NCBI RefSeq assembly: GCF_001899075.1
Contig: NZ_MKVA01000002.1
Span: 325,468-389,111 of the forward strand
Length of the DNA stretch: 63,644 nt
From: Devosia sp. 67-54
Lineage (GTDB): Bacteria; Pseudomonadota; Alphaproteobacteria; Rhizobiales; Devosiaceae
Direction of reading: 5' to 3'
Below the pieces are notes generated by a model. It saw only the letters and a list, made by a program, of their open reading frames with translations, ran no database searches and was not told the DNA's origin. Positions within the stretch are counted from its first letter, which is position 1; each line of letters opens with the position of its first letter. Shown here piece after piece: positions 36,917 through 45,695 of this stretch. A program made the translations under genes and the position numbers.

Positions 36917-38149
36917 ATGGCCCATCCCGTTTCTCCGCTCGCGCCCAAATCCTACCCCGAACTGCCCGAAATCGCGGGGGTGCGCTTTGCCACCGCGGCG
37001 GCGGGGATCAAGTACAAGGGGCGGACCGACGTGCTGCTGGCGGCGTTCGAGCCGGGAACCACGGTCGCCGGCGTGTTCACCTCGAGCCGCTGTCCGTCGG
37101 CGCCGGTCGACTGGTGCCGGCAGAGCCTCAAGGGCGGGGTGGCGCGCGGGCTCCTGGTCAATTCCGGCAACGCCAATGCCTTCACCGGCATGAAGGGCAA
37201 GCACACGGTCGAGGTGTCGGCCGGCTATGCCGCCAAGGCGCTGGGCGTTGCGGCCGGAGAGATCTTCCTCGCCTCCACCGGCGTCATCGGCGAGCCGCTC
37301 GATCCGGAGAAATTCGCGGCGGTGACCACCGAGACGGCCGGGCGGCTCGCAGCCGGCCCGTGGATGGAGGCGGCAAAGGCGATCATGACCACCGACACCT
37401 ACCCCAAGGTGGCGAGCGCGACGGTGGATTTCGACGGCGTCACCGTGTCGATCGCGGGCATCGCCAAGGGCTCGGGCATGATCGCGCCGGCGATGGCGAC
37501 GATGCTGAGCTTCGTCTTCACCGACGCGCCGATTGCGAGCGGCGTTCTACAGGGGCTGCTGCAGCCGCTGGTCGACAGGAGCTTCAACGCGGTGACGGTC
37601 GACAGCGACACCTCGACCTCCGACACCTGCCTGGTGTTCGCCACCGGCAAGGCGCCGATCGACGCCATCAACGAGAGCAGCGATCCGCGCGCGCATGCCT
37701 TCGCCGCGGCGCTCGGCGACGTGCTGCACGATCTCGCCCTGCTGGTGGTGCGCGACGGCGAGGGCGCGAGCAAGATGGTGACCGTTACCGTCGAGGGCGC
37801 CGTCGACGACCGCAGCGCCTTCCGCATCGCGCAGTCGATCGCCAATTCGCCGCTGGTCAAGACCGCCATCGCCGGCGAGGACGCCAATTGGGGCCGCGTG
37901 GTGATGGCCGTCGGCAAGGCGGGCGAGCCGGCCGACCGCGACCGGCTGACCATCGCCTTCGGCGACGTGGTGGTGGCCGAAAAGGGCGAGCGCGCGCCGG
38001 GCTATGACGAGGCGGCGGCGTCCGCCTACATGAAGAACCAGGAGCTCGACCTCCGGGTCGGCCTCGGCCTCGGCCATGGCAGCGCCACGGTCTATACCTG
38101 CGATTTGACGCACGGCTATATCGACATCAACGGCAGCTACCGGAGCTGA
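36917..38149 (+). CDS. argJ: bifunctional ornithine acetyltransferase/N-acetylglutamate synthase ArgJ
   Basis: A 410-residue arginine-biosynthesis enzyme that moves acetyl from acetylornithine to glutamate. The autoprocessing site is in '[11 protein letters not shown]' (about 155-165), where cleavage before Thr frees the nucleophile of the beta chain. Also present are '[17 protein letters not shown]' and the C-terminal '[15 protein letters not shown]'. Start ATG 36917 follows AAAGG by 7 bp. GNAT and mutT genes follow tightly, as in other members of this order. Confidence 0.97.
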   Translation: MAHPVSPLAPKSYPELPEIAGVRFATAAAGIKYKGRTDVLLAAFEPGTTVAGVFTSSRCPSAPVDWCRQSLKGGVARGLLVNSGNANAFTGMKGKHTVEVSAGYAAKALGVAAGEIFLASTGVIGEPLDPEKFAAVTTETAGRLAAGPWMEAAKAIMTTDTYPKVASATVDFDGVTVSIAGIAKGSGMIAPAMATMLSFVFTDAPIASGVLQGLLQPLVDRSFNAVTVDSDTSTSDTCLVFATGKAPIDAINESSDPRAHAFAAALGDVLHDLALLVVRDGEGASKMVTVTVEGAVDDRSAFRIAQSIANSPLVKTAIAGEDANWGRVVMAVGKAGEPADRDRLTIAFGDVVVAEKGERAPGYDEAAASAYMKNQELDLRVGLGLGHGSATVYTCDLTHGYIDINGSYRS

Positions 38150-38150
38150 G

Positions 38151-38894
38151 ATGGCGCTGCCGGGGGCCGATGTCTTCGAGCGCGCCGGCCTCAAGGCGTG
38201 GCCGGGCATCGAGGTCGAATATGATGGCCAATGGATTCGCCGCTGGGCCAATGGCTACACGCAGCGCGCCAATTCGGTGCAAAGCCTCGATCCGGGCGAT
38301 GTGGCCGGCGCGACCGAACGCCTCGAGGCCAGCCGGCGCTGGTACGAGGCGCGCCGGCAGACGCCGATCTTCCGTGTCACGCCGCTGGCCGGGCCGGCCG
38401 TCGTCGCGGCACTCGACGCCGCCGGCTGGTCGAGCGTCGATGCCAGTCATCTGTTTGCCATGGAACTTGGTTCCATCGAGCCCGACCCGCGCGGCCGTCT
38501 GCACGATCTGCTCGATCCGGAGTTCCTTGCCGTGCAGCAGCGGCTGCAAGGCTATGCCGACGACAAGCTCGCGCGCATGCGGGCCCTGCTGTCGGTTATC
38601 GACGTTCCGGCCAGGGGGATTGTGCTCCGTGCCGATGGCCAGCCGGTCGCGTCGGCGCTGATGGCGGTGGCCGACGGCATCGTCGTCACCGGCAATGTGG
38701 TGACCGATCCGACGCAGCGGCGCAAAGGCTATGCCGTCGCAATGATGCGGACGGGGCTCGCCTGGGCCCGCGCGGCGGGAGCGCGCATCGCCGCGCTCAA
38801 CGTTGCGGCGGACAATCCGCCGGCGCAGGCGCTCTACCGCGGGCTCGGCTACATGCATCGGTACGACTACAGCTACCGGGTGCCGCCCGCATGA
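38151..38894 (+). CDS. GNAT-family N-acetyltransferase
   Basis: A 247-residue protein. The C-terminal half is a GNAT fold with the acetyl-CoA loop 'VTDPTQRRKGYAVAMMRTGL' (Q/RxxGxA type, about 185-205) and 'ADNPPAQALYRGLGY'. The N-terminal half is a degenerate second GNAT-like domain. The substrate is unknown. It starts 1 bp after argJ and overlaps mutT by 4 bp, so the three are one operon. Confidence 0.88.
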   Translation: MALPGADVFERAGLKAWPGIEVEYDGQWIRRWANGYTQRANSVQSLDPGDVAGATERLEASRRWYEARRQTPIFRVTPLAGPAVVAALDAAGWSSVDASHLFAMELGSIEPDPRGRLHDLLDPEFLAVQQRLQGYADDKLARMRALLSVIDVPARGIVLRADGQPVASALMAVADGIVVTGNVVTDPTQRRKGYAVAMMRTGLAWARAAGARIAALNVAADNPPAQALYRGLGYMHRYDYSYRVPPA

Positions 38895-39298
38895 GCGACA
38901 AGAAGCTGCTGCTCGTCGTCGCCTGCGCCCTGGTCGATGCCGACCGGCGGGTGCTGATCGCGCAGCGCCCTGCCGGCAAGCAATTGGCGGGGCTGTGGGA
39001 GTTTCCCGGCGGGAAGCTCGAGCCGGGGGAGACGCCGGAGGCGGCGCTGATCCGCGAGCTCGAGGAAGAGCTGGGTATCGCCACCAAAACGGCCTGTCTC
39101 GCTCCGTTAACCTTTGCGTCCCACTCTTACGAAAGCTTTCACCTTCTGATGCCACTTTTCGTCTGCCGGAAATGGCAGGGGACCCCGATTGCCCGCGAGC
39201 ACGCCGCCCTCAAATGGGTGCGGCCGCAGCAGCTCAGGGAGTACCCGATGCCGCCGGCGGATGGGCCGCTGATCGCGCCGCTGTGCGATCTGCTGTGA
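38891..39298 (+). CDS. mutT: 8-oxo-dGTP diphosphatase MutT-like Nudix hydrolase
   Basis: A 135-residue Nudix protein. The full Nudix box 'GGKLEPGETPEAALIRELEE', followed by ELGI, lies at about 38-60. The N-terminus 'LLLVVACALVDADRRVLIAQ' and short length fit MutT, which removes oxidised guanine nucleotides from the pool. It is the last gene of the argJ/GNAT/mutT operon. Confidence 0.92.
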   Translation: MSDKKLLLVVACALVDADRRVLIAQRPAGKQLAGLWEFPGGKLEPGETPEAALIRELEEELGIATKTACLAPLTFASHSYESFHLLMPLFVCRKWQGTPIAREHAALKWVRPQQLREYPMPPADGPLIAPLCDLL

Positions 39299-39311
39299 CC
39301 GGGAGGCGCCG

Positions 39312-39500
39312 ATGCGAAGCATGCTTGTGCGGTTCGTCCATGACGACCGCGGGGCCACGGCCATCGAATACGGGCTCATCGCCGGGCTGATCGCGGTGGC
39401 GCTGATCGTCGCCATGACCACCTTCGGCACCAGCCTCAGGGTTCTGTTCAGCGGCGTCAGCGACAAATCCACCAGCGCCATCGACGCCGCCGGCGTGTGA
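39312..39500 (+). CDS. Flp/Fap-type pilin
   Basis: A 62-residue class IVb prepilin. After the leader 'MRSMLVRFVHDDRG' comes the processing site G|ATAIEYGLIA, with Glu at +5 and Tyr at +6, then a hydrophobic helix ('LIAGLIAVALIVAM') and a short tail. TadV/CpaA-type peptidase would cut it. A good ribosome site (GGGAGG) precedes the ATG. No other tad/cpa pilus gene is in the window, so it is an orphan copy. Confidence 0.92.
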   Translation: MRSMLVRFVHDDRGATAIEYGLIAGLIAVALIVAMTTFGTSLRVLFSGVSDKSTSAIDAAGV

Positions 39501-39504
39501 CCGC

Positions 39505-40371
39505 CTAGTTCTTCGTTCCAAGCACCCTGGTGAGGCTGATCTCGGCGCTGCCCGGCTTCAGCGGCTTCTGCTGGCTTTCGTGCGGCGCCCAGCCGCTCAT
39601 CCAGACGATTTCGAGCGTCGCCCGCACCCGCCCGTCGAGGTCGGTGGCAAGATTGGCGTAGGCCTCCGACGCCGCCTGCAGGAGCCGCAGCGTGGCGAAT
39701 TTCGTCGGCCGGTCGGCCAGCGGATTGGAGGCGCCCAGGAGCTTCAGCTCGCGCATCACCGAAAGCGGCGATTCGTAGCGCACCGTATGGGTCTCGACGT
39801 CGCTGACCGGCAGGGCGAAGCCGGCGCGCTGCAGCAGGCCGGCCGCCTCGCTCAGCGGAATGAAGGGCGCAACGCGCAGGAAGGCGCCGCCGCCGAGCCG
39901 GGCGTCGGCGCTGAGGAACGCCTCGCGCAGCTCGGTCAGGCTGTCGCCGCCGATGGCCGCGGCGAGGAACAGGCCGTCGCCGCGCAGATGCGCGCGGGCC
40001 CGCGCCAGAAAGCCCGGCACGTCGTCGACCACGTCGAGGTCGAAGATGGAGACGATCAGATCGTAATTGCGGCGCGGCAGGTCGAGCGCCTCGGCGTCGA
40101 CCAGCGGAATGCCGGGTGTGTCGACCACCGTCGCCGCCCGCTCGAAGCTGAACTCGCCATTGGCGCTGCGGCCGGCGACGGGCAGGGCCGCGGCGTCGGG
40201 CGACAGGATCAGCGCCTGCGTGAAGTCGCGCGTCACCGTGCCGAGCCGGTCGGCCAGATCGGCGAGCACCAGGCGCGTGACGAAATCGTCGGCGCCGGCG
40301 GGCCGGCGGGCGAGGTGGCGGGCGATCAGCCGGCGGTCGAAGATCTTGGGCGGCGGTTTCGGGTCGGGCAT
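39505..40371 (-). CDS. SAM-dependent methyltransferase-like protein (NDUFAF5/BioC-like)
   Basis: A 288-residue protein. It starts 'MPDPKPPPKIFDRRLIARH', the conserved N-terminus of the alphaproteobacterial relatives of NDUFAF5. The Rossmann core is diverged: 'RDFTQALILSPDAAALP' replaces the usual D/E-x-G-x-G motif, while 'YDLIVSIFDLDVVDDVPGFL' and 'LRGDGLFLAAAIGGDSLTEL' are kept. It may be a hydroxylase or methyltransferase for a complex I subunit, as for the mitochondrial protein; that is an extrapolation. It is divergent from comF (34 bp). Confidence 0.8.
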   Translation of the reverse strand: MPDPKPPPKIFDRRLIARHLARRPAGADDFVTRLVLADLADRLGTVTRDFTQALILSPDAAALPVAGRSANGEFSFERAATVVDTPGIPLVDAEALDLPRRNYDLIVSIFDLDVVDDVPGFLARARAHLRGDGLFLAAAIGGDSLTELREAFLSADARLGGGAFLRVAPFIPLSEAAGLLQRAGFALPVSDVETHTVRYESPLSVMRELKLLGASNPLADRPTKFATLRLLQAASEAYANLATDLDGRVRATLEIVWMSGWAPHESQQKPLKPGSAEISLTRVLGTKN

Positions 40372-40405
40372 GGCGTCGGACCGGGCGCGGTGGCAGGATG
40401 GCCTT

Positions 40406-41179
40406 ATGGAGACGGGGGCGGGGCTTGTCAAAAGCGGGGCCGTCACCCGGCCGCTCAGGCGGCTGGGTACGCTGCTGCTCGATACGCTCTATCCGCCGAC
40501 CTGCCTTGCCTGCGAGGCGCCGGTCGCCACCGCCGATACGCTGTGCGCCGCGTGCTTTCGGGCGCTGCGTCCGATCAGCGCGCCGCTCTGTCCGGTGCTG
40601 GGGATTCCCTTCGAGGTCTCGCTCGGGCCCGGGGCGCGCTCCGCCGAGGCCATCGCCGATCCGCCGCCCTTCGACCGCGCCCGCGCCGCGGTGGTCTACA
40701 ACGAGGTGGCGGGGGCGCTGGTGGGCAAGCTCAAATATGGCGACCGGCCGGAACTGGCGCGCTTCTGCGCCCGGCTGATGGCGCAGGCCGGCCACGAGCT
40801 CTGGGGGCCGGATGCGGTGCTGGTGCCGGTGCCGATGCATCGGCGGCGGCAGTTCGCCCGGCGCTACAACCAGTCGACCGAGCTGGCGCGGGTGCTCGGC
40901 CGGCTCACCGGCCTGCCGGTCGATCCGCTGCTGGTCGGGCGCCGCAAGAACACGCGGCCGCAGGTCGGCCTGTCGGGCGAAGCGCGGCGACGCAATCTTG
41001 CCGGCGCATTCCAGCCATTACCTGACATAGCTTCACGGCTGCGGGGCCGCCGTGTCATCCTCGTCGACGACGTCGTCACCACCGGTTCGACCGTCAAGGC
41101 GGTCGCCCGGGCGCTCCTCGGAGCCGGGGTCGAACATGTCGATGTGATCAGCTTTTCCCGTGTCGTGACAGGGAGTTAG
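40406..41179 (+). CDS. ComF-family phosphoribosyltransferase-like protein
   Basis: A 257-residue protein. The zinc-ribbon Cys pairs 'CLAC' and 'CAAC' are near the N-terminus, and 'LKYGDRPELAR' follows. The PRTase core 'VPVPMHRRRQFARRYNQS' and PRPP loop 'VILVDDVVTTGSTVKAVARA' are intact. ComF is required for DNA uptake in competent bacteria; the many non-competent homologues have unclear roles. Start ATG 40406 (METGAGLV) follows AGGATGG. It is divergent from the methyltransferase gene. Confidence 0.9.
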   Translation: METGAGLVKSGAVTRPLRRLGTLLLDTLYPPTCLACEAPVATADTLCAACFRALRPISAPLCPVLGIPFEVSLGPGARSAEAIADPPPFDRARAAVVYNEVAGALVGKLKYGDRPELARFCARLMAQAGHELWGPDAVLVPVPMHRRRQFARRYNQSTELARVLGRLTGLPVDPLLVGRRKNTRPQVGLSGEARRRNLAGAFQPLPDIASRLRGRRVILVDDVVTTGSTVKAVARALLGAGVEHVDVISFSRVVTGS

Positions 41180-41182
41180 GAA

Positions 41183-41542
41183 ATGGGCGAGCTCCGCATC
41201 AACCGCCCCCGCTTCCTGCGCAGCCGCGTCGCGCGGCCGCCCGGGCTCACCGCCGGCGACATCCTCCCCGGCCTCGGCCACAATGGTGGTCCGCCGCTGG
41301 AGGAGCACGTGCCCGAATGGGGCGTCGGCGGCATCGGCAGCTATTTCGTGTGGCGCACCGCATCCGAGGCGGCGTTCAAGAAAGTCCCCGTCGAAACTGT
41401 CATCCGCCGGGCGAAAAAGGCGGAATCGCTGGGCCTTACCTATCGCGAATACCAGCTCGAAATCCTCGAGCGCGGCCGCTTCCTGCAGGCCGAGGACACG
41501 CAGCGGATCGCCGAGATCGTCGCCCGGCGCGGCCGCCGCTGA
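41183..41542 (+). CDS. conserved small protein with GHNGGPPL motif, unknown function
   Basis: A 119-residue protein. After a basic N-terminus comes 'LPGLGHNGGPPLEEHVPEW', then 'GGIGSYFVWRTASEAAFKKV' and a helical C-terminus. The GHNGGPPL...W segment recurs in short proteins of Hyphomicrobiales whose role I do not know. It begins 3 bp after the comF stop and precedes grxC, so it may be part of that operon. No catalytic signature is seen. Confidence 0.7.
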   Translation: MGELRINRPRFLRSRVARPPGLTAGDILPGLGHNGGPPLEEHVPEWGVGGIGSYFVWRTASEAAFKKVPVETVIRRAKKAESLGLTYREYQLEILERGRFLQAEDTQRIAEIVARRGRR

Positions 41543-41593
41543 GCGTTGTCAGCGCCGGGACATTCCCCATATACAGGGAAACGGAACCCGCTG

Positions 41594-41851
41594 ATGCACA
41601 TGTCCAAAGTCCAGATCTACACCACCAATTGGTGCCCCTACTGCACCGCCGCCAAGTCCCTGCTGGCCGAAAAGGGCGTCTCCTACGAGGAGATCGACGT
41701 CACCGATCCGGCGCTGCGCGCCGACATGATGCAGCGCGCCCATGGCCGCCGGACCGTGCCGCAGATCTTCGTCGGCGACACCCATGTCGGCGGCTACGAC
41801 GACCTCGCCGCGCTGGAGCGCCGCGGCCAGCTCGATCCGCTGCTCGGCTGA
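41594..41851 (+). CDS. grxC: glutaredoxin 3
   Basis: An 85-residue dithiol glutaredoxin. Active site 'NWCPYC' (Cys about 14 and 17), 'TVPQIFVGDTHVGGYDDLAALE' gives the cis-Pro and the GG glutathione site. It reduces disulfides using glutathione. ATG 41594 (MHMSKVQIY) is used; a second ATG two codons on is equally possible. The nitrilase gene starts 6 bp downstream. Confidence 0.95.
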   Translation: MHMSKVQIYTTNWCPYCTAAKSLLAEKGVSYEEIDVTDPALRADMMQRAHGRRTVPQIFVGDTHVGGYDDLAALERRGQLDPLLG

Positions 41852-41857
41852 TCCAAA

Positions 41858-42697
41858 GTGGTTCGGGTCGCCGCGCTGCAGATGAATTCGGGCACCGAGC
41901 CCGGCCCCAATCTCGCAGCGCTGGAGCGGCTCGCCCGCGAAGCGGCGGCGCAGGGCGCGCGATACGCGCTGAGCCCGGAAGTCACCGTGGTGTTCGCCGA
42001 AAACCGCGAGGGCCTGCGGGCCGTCGCCGGCGGCTGGGACGATAACCCGGCGATTGCGCAGGTGGCCGGCATCGCCCGCGACACCGGGCTCTGGCTGCAT
42101 CTGGGCTCGCTGGCGGTGGCACTGCCGGACGGGCGCTTCGCCAATCGCTCGGTGCTGTTCCGTCCGGACGGATCCATCGCGGCGAGCTACGACAAGATCC
42201 ACCTGTTCGACGCGACGCTGCCCGGCCTCAAGCAGTATCGCGAGAGCGAGACCTATGCGGGCGGTCGCGAGGCGGTGGTCGCCGATGCGGCCGGGCTCAG
42301 GCTCGGCTTCAGCATCTGCTACGACGTGCGGTTTCCGAGCCTCTACCGCGCCTTGGCCGAGGCCGACGCCGAGCTGATCGCAGTGCCCGCCGCCTTCACG
42401 GTGCCGACCGGCGAGGCGCATTGGGAGGTGCTGCTGCGGGCCCGTGCGATCGAGACGGGATGTTTCGTGGTCGCGGCGGCGCAGGCCGGCCGGCACCAGA
42501 ATGGCCGATCCACATATGGCCATTCGATGATCATCGATCCGTGGGGCAAGGTGCTGGGAGAACTCGGCGCAGAGGGCGAGGGCGTGCTGTGCGCCGACAT
42601 CGACCAGAACGCCGTGGCCGAAGCGCGCGGCCGCGTGCCGGCGCTTGCGAACGCACGCACATTTTCGTTATCCGTTAACCCTACGGGCGCAAGCTGA
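41858..42697 (+). CDS. carbon-nitrogen hydrolase (Nit1/omega-amidase-like)
   Basis: A 279-residue nitrilase-superfamily amidase. The catalytic triad is visible: Glu in 'LSPEVTVVF', Lys in 'YDKIHLFD' and Cys in 'FSICYDVRFPSLY'. The layout matches the Nit1/Nit2 branch, often a repair enzyme for deaminated glutathione. Placement directly after glutaredoxin agrees with a glutathione-related job, though the reaction is not proven. GTG 41858 is the start, 6 bp after grxC. Confidence 0.9.
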   Translation: MVRVAALQMNSGTEPGPNLAALERLAREAAAQGARYALSPEVTVVFAENREGLRAVAGGWDDNPAIAQVAGIARDTGLWLHLGSLAVALPDGRFANRSVLFRPDGSIAASYDKIHLFDATLPGLKQYRESETYAGGREAVVADAAGLRLGFSICYDVRFPSLYRALAEADAELIAVPAAFTVPTGEAHWEVLLRARAIETGCFVVAAAQAGRHQNGRSTYGHSMIIDPWGKVLGELGAEGEGVLCADIDQNAVAEARGRVPALANARTFSLSVNPTGAS

Positions 42698-42718
42698 CGG
42701 CTCGGAAAGGTTTCTGGC

Positions 42719-43144
42719 GTGATCCACTACTCACTCGTTTGTGACAAGTCCCACAAGTTCGACGGCTGGTTTTCGAACGCGGCGGCCTATGACGCCCAGA
42801 AGCTGCGCGGCCTCGTCACCTGTCCGATCTGCCTCAGCACGGCGGTGGACAAGGCCGTCATGGCGCCGGCCGTGAGCCGCCCCAGCGGCGAGAAGGTGTC
42901 GCTGTCGATCGGTCACCCGCAGCACCAGGAACTGCGCGACGCCATGCTGGCGCTGCGCAAGAAGGTGACGAGCGAGGCCGACTATGTCGGCGACAAGTTT
43001 GCCGAGGAAGCGCGCAAGATCCACTTCAAGGAAGTCGATGCGCGCGGCATCTACGGCGAAGCGACGCGCGAGGAAGTGACCTCGCTGATCGAGGACGGCG
43101 TCGACTTCATGCCGCTGCCGAACCTGCCCGAAGAGCACAATTAG
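42719..43144 (+). CDS. DUF1178-family protein
   Basis: A 141-residue soluble protein with a zinc-ribbon-like pair of Cys clusters at the N-terminus ('LVCDKSHKFDGWF' and 'CPICLSTAVDKAVMAP'), and the end 'EDGVDFMPLPNLPEEHN' typical of DUF1178. Function unknown. It follows the nitrilase gene in many alphaproteobacteria; here the gap is 21 bp. The start is GTG 42719. Confidence 0.9.
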   Translation: MIHYSLVCDKSHKFDGWFSNAAAYDAQKLRGLVTCPICLSTAVDKAVMAPAVSRPSGEKVSLSIGHPQHQELRDAMLALRKKVTSEADYVGDKFAEEARKIHFKEVDARGIYGEATREEVTSLIEDGVDFMPLPNLPEEHN

Positions 43145-43264
43145 CGCTCTCTGCCGGCCGCGCTCGGCGCCGCGTGGTGGAAAGGCCGCCCAGGCGGTTG
43201 ACGCTTCGCGCGAAGCACCCCAAGGCTGACCGCTCGAGGTTGGTTTTCTTACTGGGGCGATAGA

Positions 43265-43939
43265 ATGAGAGTTGCGGTTTCGGCGTTGGCGAGCGGTGTG
43301 CTGGTCGCGGGGCTTGCGGTGGCGTCGGTTGCGGTGGGTACCGTGCCGGCCGCGGCATTTTCATGGACGTGCGGGTATACGATGGACTGCGCGCAACCGA
43401 GCGCGGCCGCAAGCGCGGTGCAATCGACGCAGATCTATGCCGGCCTGCGCTGGAATTTCGGGGTCCAGAAGCCGGCGCTGGTGACCGGTGTGCGCTTCAC
43501 CAACACCAGCGTGTCGGGGCTGGTGCTCGGCGCCAAGCTCGACGCGGCGTTCACGCTGGGCGGCGACAGCTTCGCGCCCGTCGTGCGTCTGCTCGGCGTG
43601 GGCGGCTCGACGCTGGTGCAGGGCGAAGCCGGCTTCGGCATCGACACGGCCACCATGTCGCCGCTGTTCGCCGGCGGCATCCAGTTCCCCTACGCGTCCT
43701 TCGGCGCCAACATTTCGCCCAAGGGATACATCGCACCCTATGTGGAGCTCAATGCGCTGAGCGCGCCGCCGAGCTCCGGCAATGGCGCGGCCACCTGTCC
43801 GTCCGACCACGACTATCAACTGGTCGCGGTTTCGGGCGGGTTCGGCGACTACCAGTTCGGCGGCTCGACGAGCCCGGTGGCGGTCGACTCGTCCTATGTC
43901 CGCGACGGCAAGGCCTGCGTATTCGCGGCGCCGAGCTAA
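43265..43939 (+). CDS. secreted protein of unknown function
   Basis: A 224-residue protein with a clear signal peptide (about 1-31, ends 'VPAAAFS'). The mature part is Gly/Ala/Ser-rich with short alternating hydrophobic strands ('QIYAGLRWNFGVQKPALVTG', 'LGAKLDAAFTLGGDSFAPV') that look like a small beta-barrel or beta-sandwich. Cys pairs occur near each end (TCGYTMDC and ATC/KAC). No named family is recognised. It is a single gene between DUF1178 and a terminator. Confidence 0.75.
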   Translation: MRVAVSALASGVLVAGLAVASVAVGTVPAAAFSWTCGYTMDCAQPSAAASAVQSTQIYAGLRWNFGVQKPALVTGVRFTNTSVSGLVLGAKLDAAFTLGGDSFAPVVRLLGVGGSTLVQGEAGFGIDTATMSPLFAGGIQFPYASFGANISPKGYIAPYVELNALSAPPSSGNGAATCPSDHDYQLVAVSGGFGDYQFGGSTSPVAVDSSYVRDGKACVFAAPS

Positions 43940-43957
43940 TCTGCATCATGGCTCCGG

Positions 43958-43981
43958 ACAGAGGGGCTTAGGTCCCTCTGT
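43958..43981 (+). terminator. hairpin terminator after the secreted-protein gene
   Basis: A perfect 8-bp stem, ACAGAGGG/CCCTCTGT, with an 8-nt loop lies 18 bp after the stop. The tail (TGCCATCC) has no T-run, so it may work as a mRNA-end stabiliser or a weak terminator. Confidence 0.55.
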
Positions 43982-44038
43982 TGCCATCCATCGGCAGTTG
44001 CCGATAAAGTTGGCGTCATCTGCGATGGAGATTTGGCG

Positions 44039-44896
44039 ATGCCCACACCCGATGCCTCCCGTGCGGGGACGTTCGCCATTGGCGGCGACATGCGGGTCAA
44101 CCGCCTCGGCTTCGGCGCCATGCGCGTCACCGGCGCCGGCATCTGGGGACCGCCGGCCGATCCCGACGAGGCGCGCCGGACGCTGCGGCGGCTGCCTGAG
44201 CTCAATATCGATTTCGTCGACACCGCTGAGGCGTACGGCCCGTACGTGTCGGAGGACCTGATCGCCGAAGTGCTGGCGCCGTACGGCAAGCTGCACATCG
44301 CCACCAAGGGCGGCCACACGCGGCAGGGGCCGAACCGCTGGGCGCAGGTGGGACGGCCGGAATTCCTGATGCAGGGCGTCAAGACGTCGCTGCTGCGGCT
44401 GAAGCTCGATCGGCTCGATTTGTGGCAGTTGCACCGGATCGACCCCAAGGTTCCGGCCGCCGAGCAATTCGGCACCATCGCCGAAATGCAGAAGCAGGGC
44501 CTGATCCGGCATGCCGGCCTCAGCGAGGTGGGCGTCGAGGAGATCAAGGCGGCGCAGAAATTCTTCCCCGTCGTCAGCGTGCAGAACAAATACTCGATCA
44601 GCGACCGCAACAGCGACGCCGTGCTGAGCTATTGCGAGGCCAACGGCATCGGCTTCATCCCGTGGCGACCGATCGATGGCGGCAGCACCAATGCCGCCGA
44701 TCCGAAGTTCCAGGCGCTGCTGAAAAAATATGGCGCGACGCCGGGCCAGCTCTCGCTTGCCTGGCTGCTGAAGCGCTCGCCGGTGATGCTGCCGATCCCG
44801 GGGACGGGCAAGGTGGCGCATCTCGAGGAGAACATCGCGGCGGCGGCGATCACGCTCAGCGACGAGGATTTCGCGACGCTGAGCAGCCTGCGCTGA
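44039..44896 (+). CDS. aldo/keto reductase
   Basis: A 285-residue TIM-barrel oxidoreductase. The catalytic tetrad positions are Asp/Tyr in 'FVDTAEAYGPYVSED', Lys in 'HIATKGGHTR' and His in 'LWQLHRIDP'. NADPH contacts are in 'LLKRSPVMLPIPGTGKVAHL'. Substrate unknown. ATG 44039 is chosen with GGAG 8 bp before; TTG 44033 is an alternative. It is convergent with ubiG, 4 bp apart. Confidence 0.92.
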   Translation: MPTPDASRAGTFAIGGDMRVNRLGFGAMRVTGAGIWGPPADPDEARRTLRRLPELNIDFVDTAEAYGPYVSEDLIAEVLAPYGKLHIATKGGHTRQGPNRWAQVGRPEFLMQGVKTSLLRLKLDRLDLWQLHRIDPKVPAAEQFGTIAEMQKQGLIRHAGLSEVGVEEIKAAQKFFPVVSVQNKYSISDRNSDAVLSYCEANGIGFIPWRPIDGGSTNAADPKFQALLKKYGATPGQLSLAWLLKRSPVMLPIPGTGKVAHLEENIAAAAITLSDEDFATLSSLR

Positions 44897-44900
44897 AGCG

Positions 44901-45638
44901 TCAGGCGGGGCGCTCGGCCAGCACCATGTAGTTGACGCCGGTGTCGGGGCTCTTGCGCCACTCGTCGGCCAGGGGGTGGAAGACCACGCCGGTTTCCTCG
45001 ACGATCCGCAGTCCGTTGCGGGTGATCAGCGCCTTGAGCTCGTCCGGGGTCAGGAATCTGTTCCAGTCATGGGTGCCGCGCGGCAGCCAGCGCAGCACGT
45101 ATTCGGCACCGAATTTGGCCAGAGCGAGCGCCCGCAGCGTGCGGTTTATGGTGGCGGAAAACAGCAGCCCGCCGGGCGCCACCAGATCGGCGCAGCTCTT
45201 CATGTAGAGCGGCACGTTGTCGACGTGCTCGACCACTTCCATGTTGAGCACGATGTCGAAGCGGGCGCCCTCGGCCGCCAGCGCTTCGGATGTGGTTTCG
45301 CGGTAGGCGATGTCGAGCCCCGAGCGCGCGGCGTGCACCTTGGCCACGGCGATGTTCCTGCCGCCGGCGTCGATGCCGGTGACGGTGGCGCCGAGCCGGG
45401 TCAGCGGCTCGGTGAGCAGGCCGCCGCCGCAGCCGATGTCGAGAACGCCGAGACCGGCGAGCGGGCGTCGCTCCGTCTCCGAGCGCTCGAAATGCCGGAG
45501 CGCCCAGTCGCGGATATAGGCCAGCCGCACCGGGTTGAATTTGTGCAGCGGCTTGAAGTCGCCATCAGGGTTCCACCAATCGTCGGCCATGGCCGCGAAT
45601 TTGGCGATCTCGTCGGCATTGATGGTGGTGTCGGTCAT
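44901..45638 (-). CDS. ubiG: ubiquinone biosynthesis O-methyltransferase UbiG
   Basis: A 245-residue class I methyltransferase. It begins MTDTTINADEIAKFAAMADD and 'WWNPDGDFKPLHKFNPVRL', the UbiG hallmark; the SAM motif is 'VLDIGCGGGLLTEPL' and motif IV 'MEVVEHV'. It performs both O-methylations of the ubiquinone ring at the membrane. It is divergent from lysC, as in many members of the order. Confidence 0.96.
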   Translation of the reverse strand: MTDTTINADEIAKFAAMADDWWNPDGDFKPLHKFNPVRLAYIRDWALRHFERSETERRPLAGLGVLDIGCGGGLLTEPLTRLGATVTGIDAGGRNIAVAKVHAARSGLDIAYRETTSEALAAEGARFDIVLNMEVVEHVDNVPLYMKSCADLVAPGGLLFSATINRTLRALALAKFGAEYVLRWLPRGTHDWNRFLTPDELKALITRNGLRIVEETGVVFHPLADEWRKSPDTGVNYMVLAERPA

Positions 45639-45695
45639 TCTTGTAACTCCGCGGCCTTTGTGGCATGTCCCGCGCCGAATTGAAAAGCGTCCCCA

